From Odontesthes bonariensis (Eukaryota; Chordata; Actinopteri; Atheriniformes; Atherinopsidae), in assembly GCF_027942865.1 (NCBI RefSeq), contig NC_134529.1, positions 27,402,760 to 27,466,759 on the forward strand: a DNA stretch of 64,000 bases, read 5' to 3'. Below the pieces are notes generated by a model, which was given only the letters and a program-made list of their open reading frames with translations, did no database searches and was not told the DNA's origin. Both the position numbers and the translations under genes were made by a program. Of the stretch, positions 55,936 to 64,000 are shown one piece after another. Each line of letters begins with the position of its first letter. Position 1 is the stretch's first letter.

Positions 55936-58205
55936 CACCAAAATTACAAGAGATATACAATGAAGCTTTTAAAATGGGAACCCTTCCCCCGACATTTAAC
56001 GAGGCCTTAATATCAGTGATACGTAAAAAAGATAGAAATACCACAAACCCCACTAACTATCGACCTCTAAGTTTGATAAATCTGGATTGCAAGATCCAAA
56101 CTAAGATCCTGGCTTCACATCTGGAGAAGGCTCTACCGAACATCATACATTCTGACCAACTCGGATTTATGAAAAATAGGTCCTCGACCGATAACATGAG
56201 AAGATTACTACACCTAATCTGGCTGAATAGGACAGTAAAAGACCCAGTCGTTGCCCTCTCGCTTGATGCTGAGAAGGCATTCGACCGAGTTCAATGGGAA
56301 TTTCTATTTTCAGCCTTGTCACATTTTGGATTTGGACCAACCTTGATTAAGTGGATTAGAACTATACACAAAAACCCTAAGGCAGCGGTGATAACAAACG
56401 GTGTAATCTCACCTCCTTTTAACCTCACAAGAGCTACTCGACAGGGTTGTGCTCTGTCACCACTGATGTTTAATAATGTACTGGAACCATTAGCTATTGC
56501 CATCAGCGCCAATACAGCCATAGGGGGCTGGTAGGAGGAGGGAAAGAGCATAAACTATTATTATATGTGGACGATATTCTGATGCTGATAAAAGACCCAT
56601 TAAATCAATACCACACCTGATGAACACGATACAATCTTATTCCAAATTATCAGGATATAAAATTAACTGGACAAAGACGGAAGCGATGCCTATATCTGGA
56701 CTATGCAATTTAAATTTACTGACAAATTCCGGATTTAAATGGATACCAAAAGGGATGAAATACTTGAGAATCAAACTAAGCAGCGAAGTGGAGGAAATAC
56801 CTTAGTTTAATTTATAACCATTGTTGCAAAAAATTTAAACTAATCTGGATAAATGGGGGAAACTAAGGCTTACATTATGGGGGAATGTGATAAAAATGGT
56901 GGTTACACCGCAATTTAATTATGTGCTTATGATGTCGCCAATAACTGTATCTCCCCAGATCTTTAAACAGTATGATACAATAATTACAGAATTCTTATGG
57001 GACAGGAAACGACCCAGAATTAAATTTAGTAAAATGTGCTCTCCTAGAGACAGAGGAGGCCTGGGGTTGCCAGACCCGAGATTATACAATGTCTCCTTTG
57101 AAATGGCCGAATTAGCCTATCACTGGAAAAAAGACAACCAGCTAGAGTGGGTTACTATTGAAAATAAGCTGTCATCCCCTTTCACTCCTATTGATAGATT
57201 CTCACCGTCCACACATAATGTAGTGAAGCCTATCATGTCTCACTCAGAAGAGATCTGGATTAAGATACATAAAATGCATAAATCATCACACTGTAAACAA
57301 ATATATTCTTCTCTGTGGCAAATTGTCATATTGTTGATCTATACGAGGAAGGGGTATTCATGTCATTCCCTGATATAAAAAGAAAATACGATCTCCAAGG
57401 AAAAGGACATTTTTGGAAATATCTACAGATCAGAGACCGTATAACATCCAGCATTCAGTACAAAGATGGAAACCACATCATGGACTATTTCTCGCTACCT
57501 GCGGAGTACCACCGAGCCTCTATATTATATAGAACAACCAACCAATTGCTCAGCGATGACTGTTGGAGCCTGAAAATGATATGCATAGGTACTCTACAAC
57601 ACTGCATCTGGGATTGTCCTGTCATTCTGCCTTTCTGGAAAACAGTAGTGGACAACCTGAGCAACTGGCTGGGAAGTGACATACCATTATCTCCCAGATT
57701 ATGCCTATTAGGGGATAGAAGCCCCAATACACAATATATTTACAATCTATTATACAAGCGGAGAACTCTCTGTAATCATGGCAGGGACTACAACGGCTGC
57801 CACGACAATACTTAAACTGTGGAAAACACCCAAACCCCCTGAACTGAAAGAGTGGATAAACATTATGATAAAGACAGCTTCCTATGAACTTATGCTCAAC
57901 AGGTTGAGCAATTCAAATAAGACCAAGGCACAAATCTGGGACTTGTTCTGGGTTTACATCACATTGCCTGATGAGCCTGCAGTATGAATACCTCGCTCTG
58001 ATTGTGCCCTGTATCCAGCACTATAATCTATGGTATGGATATGCTCTCCAGCTATGTAACCATCAATATGTCCTCTTTACGAACAGTATCGTTCATACTG
58101 TACTTTTATTTTATTTTGGTTTCGCTATGACACTGATACTACATGTAATGCAGGCTGTCAAACACCAGAGACAAGGAAATAAAAATCTGAATTACAAAAA
58201 TAAAA
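55936..58205 (+). mobile_element. L1-like LINE, part 4 (reverse transcriptase to 3' end)
   Basis: RT motifs in order: NPTNYRPLSLINLDCKIQTK, LSLDAEKAFDRVQWEFLFSA, TRQGCALSPLMFNNVLEPLA and LLLYVDDILML (YVDD at 56564-56575, in a different frame from the preceding box). Then come the thumb (PQFNYVLMMSPITV, RPRIKFSKM, GGLGLPDPRLY) and a C-terminal zinc-knuckle-like LQHCIWDCPVILPFW. Several frameshifts and stops mean it is a pseudogene. A-rich sequence with AATAAA marks the 3' end near 58.2 kb. With parts 1-3 it forms one LINE split by three insertions. Confidence 0.9.
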
Positions 58206-58215
58206 TTCCATATTG

Positions 58216-59870
58216 ATGTTAATTTATGTCACCCAGTATGCACAGTGTGGGGCATGCAGGAATACTGCACTTAAGCCATGTTGATAGGTCCTCACAGACC
58301 TCAAGCCTGAACTTCTGTACAGGCGCACAAAACCACAAAGCGTGTGTATAATCATCAGGTGTGTTATCTGTGCAATGTGCGCAGATATTTGAGTGTGTTA
58401 GACCCATCCTGAACATCCTTTGTCCTGTATAATGTGTTCTGTGAAGAATGTTGTGTTGTATGAGCTGCGAATTAGAATTTTGAGTCATTCTGAAGGTGTT
58501 CAAACATATTTGTGGCCAGAAGTTATGGTTAGAATTAGAACTGAGGGATAGATCTGCCTCCCATTTTGAGGATGGTAAAGAAATTGTATCATCCATCTGT
58601 AATTTATATATTTTTGATAGCAGTTTTGGTGTGCAGAAGCTTAAAAATTCTACTACCCTAATGGGGAGTTGTAAGTCTGGTTGTTGGAGGATATATTTCT
58701 TAGTTATTATAGATTTAAGTTGTTGGTATTCTAGAAATTTATTGCTTCCTAACCCATGTTGTGATATGAGCGCATCGAATGAAATAAAATTTCCATTTTG
58801 GACAACATGTTCCAGATGTTTTATTCCTTTGTTCTTCCATAGAGTAAAGTTTGGCATTTTTTTGTTTTGCAGGATGTCAGGATAGTTCCAGATGGGTGTA
58901 AGTTTACACGGGAGAAGTGAGGACTTTGTAATTTTAAGAAATTCCCACCAGGCTGTCAGAGAGGTGCTGATGTTAATGCTTTTGAAGCATTTGTGATGTT
59001 TTACATTTGGACTAATAAGTGGCAGGTCCGAGATTTCCAGATTATCACATAAAGCTTGTTCTATATTTATCCATGGTTCATCTAGTGGGCTAGATTTAAA
59101 CCATTTTGAAATATATTAACGTATTGGCTAAGAAATAGTGCTGAAAATTAGGTAAATCTAATCCACCACTGTCCTTGGTCTTCTGTAGAGTTTTTAAACT
59201 AATACGTGGTGGTTTGTTTTTCCACAGACATTTGGAGATGCATGAATCTACTGACTTAAACCAAGTAGCGGATGGTTTTATGGGGATCATTGAAAACAAA
59301 TAGTTAACTTTTGGTAATACCATCATTTTAATGGTAGCGACTCTCCCCATAAGTGATATGGGTAATAACTTCCAACGAGTGAGATCATCCTCTATTTCTG
59401 TAGACTATAATGATTTAATCCTGTGTTCTAATTCTGATATTCTTGAACGTTCCTTCTCTCCTCTTTTTCTTATTTGATGAAAAACAGATTATTTTGCCTC
59501 TCGTAACTGCTTTTCCTGCTTCCCAGAGAACACAAGCTGACATTCCTGGCAGGTCATTATTTTCTAGATATACAGATCATTCCCTTTTGAAATAATTAAT
59601 AAAATCAGGGTCTATTAGTTATGATGTACTACTATTTCTTGCTGGTGGTGTAACTTATTATTCTTCAGTGTGAGAAGATAGAGATAGGGGTGCGTGATCA
59701 CTGATTGTGATGGGGTAGATTTTGGTGTCTGAATTATCACTCATCAAAGAGCTGCTAACTAAGAAATAATCTATTCCTGAATATGAATGGCGTACTGGTG
59801 AGAAGAAAGTACATTCCCTGAGAGTGGGGTGGTTTAAGACTAAAATACATTTCTGGTCCCCTATGGTCCT
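58216..59870 (-). mobile_element. Second L1-like LINE fragment, tail to tail
   Basis: On the minus strand from right to left: endonuclease end (YSGIDYFLVSSSLMSDNS then TISDHAPLSL, near 59.7-59.8 kb), an RT thumb (MGRVATIKMMVLPKVNYLFS, 59096-59350) and a 212-codon C-terminus (58219-58857) with a CAHC..H..C knuckle. The RT core is missing, so it is internally deleted. Its 3' side abuts the A-rich end of the first LINE, and its own 3' UTR is absent. Confidence 0.83.
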
Positions 59871-60560
59871 ATAGGCAGTTTAGATCATCAGGGAAAGCTT
59901 TCCTGTCTCTCCCCACAGCTACAACTAATGAAGGAAAAGCTGCTTTCAGTTTTTATGCACCTTTATGTGGAATCACCTCCCAATTAGATTAAATTAGATG
60001 AAACTTTTGAGTCTTTTAAATCACATCTTAAAATCACCTATTTTTGCACTTGGTTACCTTTCCATTGCACTATGCTTGTTTTGATATTGTTATCTTTAAT
60101 CTATTTGTTTCATAATATACCTTTTTTATTACATGCTGTACCTGCATTACATTTGTTTGGGACTTCCCCAACAGAAGTAATGGATCTGTGGAGGAAATTC
60201 GATTTTACTCTGAAAGTCCTTGGTTTCCCCCTGATTCCCTCAGTAAAACCCCCTCTGACTGCTTGCTCACTCTCTCTTCCCTGACAGACCTCTAAAAATA
60301 GAGGTCTCCCGGCTCCGTTTTATGTTTTGTTAGATTATTTCATCTTTAGTCTGCATGTACAGTGGATTTTGTTATTTCCTGAACAAACAGGGTAAATGCT
60401 GTCATTTGTTTCCATGAGAGGCACTGAGGCAGCATCCAGCACATTACCAGGGCCATAAAACAACAGCTGAGGTACAGAGACAGTAGCACCCTCAAGGGTC
60501 TGGTCAATTATTTTTAGATTCTCAGTTATGCCATTTTATGAACGAGAACACGTTTAGCTG
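59871..60560 (+). mobile_element. LINE 3' piece (L2/Rex-like), weak
   Basis: GKAAFSFYAPLCGITSQLD and the spaced CACTTGGTTACCTTTCC stretch resemble the C-terminus and 3' UTR of L2-like fish LINEs (family: GxRAFSxxAPxLWNSLP). Decayed, and no complete domain can be read. The right part (about 60300-60560) has nothing I recognise. Confidence 0.4.
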
Positions 60561-60577
60561 AAATGGTTTGCACACTG

Positions 60578-60772
60578 GGGGCTTCACGGTGGTATGGTGG
60601 TTAGCACCACCGCATCACAACTCCTGGTTGGGGCCTTTCTGTGTGGAGTTTGCATGTTCTCCCCGTATACGCGTGGGTTCTCTCCGGGTACTCCGGCTTC
60701 CTCCCACTGTCCAAAAACATGCTTGTTAGGTGAATTTGTGTCTCTAAAATTGTCCTAAGGAGTGAGTGTGAG

Positions 60773-60843
<71 letters not shown>

Positions 60844-60989
60844 TTGTTCATCTCTGTGTGGCCCTGTGATGGACTGGCGACCTGTCCAGGGTGTACCCCA
60901 CCTCTTGCCCATTGACCGCTGGGATAGGCTCCAGACCCCCCGCGACCCGACCGACGGATTCAGCGGCTATAGAAAATGGATGGATGGTT
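60578..60989 (+). mobile_element. tRNA-type SINE with ATGGATGG tail
   Basis: GGTGGTTAGCACCACCGCAT matches the box-A part of a common fish SINE-like repeat. TTTGCATGTTCTCCCCGT, TCCGGCTTCCTCCCACTGTC, GATGGACTGGCGACCTGTCC and the final AGAAAATGGATGGATGG follow in the usual order. The box-B part is deleted, so it should not be transcribed by Pol III. Confidence 0.78.
60776..60842 (+). repeat. (TG)n microsatellite inside the SINE
   Basis: About 65 bp of TG repeats with two TGG interruptions, expanded from the short GTGAGTG run usual at this place. Confidence 0.9.
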
Positions 60990-61631
60990 TGCACACTGAT
61001 AATCTAATATAACTTTTCTTTCACTTCAGGACCATATTTAACTCCAAACATTGCTCTTCTAGTTATCCCTCCCTGCTTGTCTCATCGGAGAGGCATTTCT
61101 TCATTTTCTACATCTGCTTAATCCAACTCAGGAGGGGGGGGAGGGGCTGTGAAGTAACACGCAGTATCAAGTATCACATACAAATTAATCAGAGGGCAGT
61201 TAAGGTTCCAAGATCAGCTTACTTCTTCCGACTGATATCCAGTAACAACCATAATCCTAGAATTTTGTTTGTAACGTTTATTATACTTATATCAATTAGA
61301 CCCGGCTGCAGAGACAAATCAGAGGGAGAGTACTTTTTCAACGTACATTTAGTGGTTCTGTGGCCACTTCTACAGTATTAAAAAAATCATTTTCTCTCTC
61401 TAAAAATGGGCAGTTAATCCTAAAATGTATTAAAAAAATACAGTAGTAAAGTGCTGTGTCCATTTATTTAACTCAAAAGTCAAGCATTTATTACAAGACA
61501 AACAGCAACCGTACAGCTTCACTTCTCCTAGAAACATGAGCACTGATGTCAAACTGAACACTGGAGTAAACATTGATGCTAGAGGAGGCAGCTACAGCAG
61601 ATAGGGAGCACAAGGAGCAGAACAAAGCAGT
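60990..61631. other. Unassigned AT-rich stretch
   Basis: No frame, tRNA or terminal repeat recognised. Confidence 0.5.
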
Positions 61632-61790
61632 GTAAAGCCGGAGTTACAGTTGATGCGTCGCTGACTGGTGAGCGGACCGTGACGTTAAAATGACATGTCA
61701 GGCATGGCGCTTCCCTTGAAAAGACGGCGCAGCGCGGTGTCGTGCACCTGTCAATTTTTGTAACTTGGCGGCGCCAACAACGACAGACCG

Positions 61791-62010
61791 GATGGACCAT
61801 TTTGAGGCAAAGGCTAAATGAGGAGGTGCGTTTGTACAGCACCTGTACGAAACTGCAGTGAAACAGCACAGGGAGCACGTAAACTCCCAAAACTGGTGCA
61901 CAGAGATGGGCAGAACTTTGGGGAAAGAGGGAGAGTTCTGTAAGAATGTGTGGAAGAAGCTACGGGACAGATAGGTGAAGGCAAAGAAGAGGGCAGAGAC
62001 TTGAAGTGGT
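61791..62010 (+). pseudogene. MADF/Myb-like domain fragment of a Harbinger element
   Basis: Starting at ATG the frame reads MDHFEAKAK, then after a stop LYETAVKQHREHVNSQNWCT and GKEGEFCKNVWKKLRDR. The W-x-n-FCKNVWKKLRDR pattern is the second half of a MADF DNA-binding domain as found beside Harbinger transposases. In-frame stops make it non-functional. Confidence 0.68.
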
Positions 62011-62463
62011 GATGCCAGGGGCTTCAGACCTTCACCTCTTTTAACTGAATTAAAAAATTTAAATGATCCGAATACTGCAGCAGTATCATTAATGACAGTA
62101 TTCCTGCTCTTGACAGCGGCATTGTTTTCTTCTCGACTTTCTTCGTTGTAGAGTAGTTAGCCGTAACCTTCACGTAGCAGCGACACCTCTGTGACGGAGA
62201 AGATTGCAACTACTGGCGCATCGATTTGCGCCACTATATATTGCTAGAGCCGCAAGGGCGGATTATAGTTCTGCGTCTATCGTCTTGACGTGTTGCTTTG
62301 CTCTGGTCGCGAACCACTTTTCATATTATGGTTCTGCAACCTCGGACTGGAATTTCTCAGGACGCACAGCAGTTTCCCCTCGCGAGAATTTCTGTGAGCG
62401 GTGACGAGAACTTCGGGGGCGCCGGCAGAAGTGTTTATTTTTCAAAAAAAAGTGCATGCAAGA

Positions 62464-62560
62464 TATGGATCTGGAGTTGCTCGACATCGAAGACGAACAG
62501 CTTCTTTTATTGGAGTTGGCGAAAATGTAAAGGAGGAAGCCACACAGACAACCGGAAAGG
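62464..62560 (+). pseudogene. Harbinger transposase N-terminal fragment
   Basis: MDLELLDIEDEQLLLLELA followed by a basic stretch resembles the acidic-then-arginine-rich start of HARBI1-like transposases. It stops within about 25 codons. Confidence 0.5.
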
Positions 62561-62654
62561 CACACCGAGGACCAATCACAGCCACTTTTGTCTGCGCACT
62601 TCCGTTGGTGGTCTGTGTGCGTCTGTCGCATAGTCAGGATTTTTCTGAGGTGCA

Positions 62655-62745
62655 CGACAACGCGCGCAGAGCCTCTGCGTGGGGGAGTGGTCAAGATTTT
62701 GACGCTCGCAGAGGCTCTGCGTCCGAGCGTCAGAGGCTTTGCGTC
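62655..62745. repeat. Cluster of GAGGCTCTGCG-type short inverted and direct repeats
   Basis: GCAGAGCCTCTGCG, GACGCTCGCAGAGGCTCTGC and GAGCGTCAGAGGCTTTGCG lie within about 90 bp on alternating strands, near the right end of the Harbinger remnant. Likely subterminal transposase-binding repeats (inference). Confidence 0.6.
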
Positions 62746-62806
62746 TGAAGCATAAATCAGCCTGCAACCCTTCTGCCTGCAAGTAATGCAAGTTAATGCG
62801 GCTATC

Positions 62807-62844
62807 TGTGAGTGTGTGTGTGTGTGTGTGTGGGGGGGGGGGGG
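62807..62844. repeat. (GT)n microsatellite with poly-G end
   Basis: A TG repeat running directly into a run of G, lying between the Harbinger remnant and the next hAT remnant. Confidence 0.9.
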
Positions 62845-62860
62845 CAAAGTTTAACCACTT

Positions 62861-63700
62861 TTAGTAGAGTGGCAGGCAACGTTTGTGAACTGTGTGAAAC
62901 CTTATTAAAACCCTGTCCTTCCACTCATTCCTAAATTTCCGAGTCAAGCCCTTCTCAAATGCCAATTGGATGAGGTGGGCCTTGCGCTGATGAAGCATAG
63001 TTAGACGATGCTCTGTGAAGACGTTTTTAAGAGTGGAAAATGAATTTTCACAGAATGGCTCCAAAAGTCAGTCCATGTTTAAATGTGAGAAGACAGTGTG
63101 CTTTTCTTCCAGGGGATTCTGGAACTGTTTCAGAATCTGTAAGGATTGAGTAACATGTTTGATGACCATGCCATGACAATATAGGCTATTTAATCATTCA
63201 AAAGGAGCCTTGTAGCTTTTTGAGATTTTTGAATATGATAAAAGCAATACTGCCTAGCCTTGGTCACCTGTTTCATTGTCCACTTTGCCTCATCCGGTGG
63301 AGAAGACTCTTTCATTTGTGTCCTGAGGAAGTTCAGAGTCCACAGCAGGTGTCTTGGTCAGGTCAAGTAAAAGCTTCACCTTGGTGGCATCCAAGAATGT
63401 AGCTTGGGCAGGATGCAGGGCATTGAGTGCCACCATCAGGTCACAATAATGTCCCCCAAATCAATTTTTCATTTCCCCACATACTGAGTCAATACAACTG
63501 TAATAAAGCCTACGTAGCTCTGTTTCATCATTACAATCTACATGTGTGCTTATTTCCTCAACCACATAGTCAACAAGGGCAGAGTTCTGTGTGCGTCTGC
63601 TCTTTGATGGCCTTGTTGTGACGCTGTCACAATGCGCCAGGATTGCCTGGAATTCTGTCTAATCTCAAGACAGGTGCATGCACTGCTGATGAGCTGTAAA
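62861..63700 (-). pseudogene. hAT transposase C-terminal half, decayed
   Basis: A 67-codon frame (62861-63064) reads CENSFSTLKNVFTEHRLTML and RKAHLIQLAFEKGLTRKFRN, resembling the C-terminal dimerisation region of hAT transposases (family: CERSFSxLK..RS-M). Further right on the same strand, pieces such as ETELRRLYYSCIDSVCGEM and NALHPAQATFLDATKVKLLL can be read with frameshifts and stops. A domesticated hAT-like gene is an alternative, but the breaks argue for a fossil. Confidence 0.62.
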
Positions 63701-64000
63701 CCTGGAAGAAAAGGCAAACCCCCTTATTGTTCCTGTACAGATTACAACAAAATGTACACTGCAGCATTGCATGCCAAGACACAGGGAAATTAAACAAAAC
63801 TAACAAATCCAGCGATAAGTTCTAACATATTGTGTAACATACATACATATCAAATTGATTTTTCCTATGGGGACGGCCATGACAATTTAAAGAGATTAAT
63901 CTTTAAAAGATACTATAAGTGATCTTTTAAAATGAACTGAGGGATTTTGAATGATTATCTAATGTCGGTTGAATTTTAAGAGTCTTCTAAGAATAGAAAA
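63701..64000. other. Unassigned end of window
   Basis: AT-rich, nothing recognised; it may belong to the hAT remnant to its left. Confidence 0.4.

Larger units (their letters stand above)
61632..62763 (+). mobile_element. PIF/Harbinger remnant
   Basis: Two hallmark pieces lie in the expected order: a MADF-domain fragment and the N-terminus of the transposase. The left AGCCGGAGTTACAGTTGATG and the reverse complement of the right end (AGGCTGATTTATGCTTCAGA) look like decayed terminal inverted repeats. Boundaries are approximate and the catalytic DDE part is gone. Confidence 0.65.

Overview
The window comes from a teleost-like vertebrate nuclear genome. The evidence is fish-type interspersed repeats: L1-like and Rex/L2-like LINEs, BED-finger and other hAT elements, a PIF/Harbinger remnant, a tRNA-type SINE, a Ty3/Gypsy element and an endogenous retrovirus. 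I recognise no single-copy host protein gene. The species cannot be named from sequence alone.

Bases 1-33839 are one tandem array of 23 units of about 1.43 kb; the window starts inside it. Each complete unit carries two 72-nt tRNA-Cys(GCA) genes, divergent (head to head) with 124 bp between their 5' ends, plus a short piece resembling the N-terminus of a RecQ-like helicase and a (TA)n tract. There are 46 tRNA-Cys loci: 23 on +, 19 full-length on - and 4 truncated on -. Units fall into types S (66-bp deletion that cuts the minus tRNA), A and B. They are ordered S-A-B-B-B, giving a higher-order repeat (HOR) of about 7.09 kb present three times in a row (7179-28453). The right edge is more diverged, carries a solo LTR (31476-32849), and is cut off by a hAT derivative at 33840.

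Bases 33840-39719 hold a hAT derivative with a nested MITE, LINE fragments, a LINE tail with microsatellite, and unassigned AT-rich DNA.

Bases about 39720-58205 are an L1-like LINE on the + strand that was hit three times: by a hAT element (39933-40658), by a minus-strand Ty3/Gypsy element with LTRs about 1.4% apart (40860-45149), and by a 10.2-kb endogenous retrovirus with LTRs about 1% apart (45758-55935). LINE coding resumes after each insertion, so the order of events can be read.

Bases 58216-64000 contain a second L1-like LINE, tail to tail on the minus strand, then a LINE 3' piece, a SINE with an internal TG microsatellite, a Harbinger remnant (MADF domain and transposase N-terminus) and a decayed hAT transposase on the minus strand.

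The signal most worth following is the tRNA-Cys higher-order repeat: Pol III genes amplified and homogenised in the manner of a centromere-type satellite.
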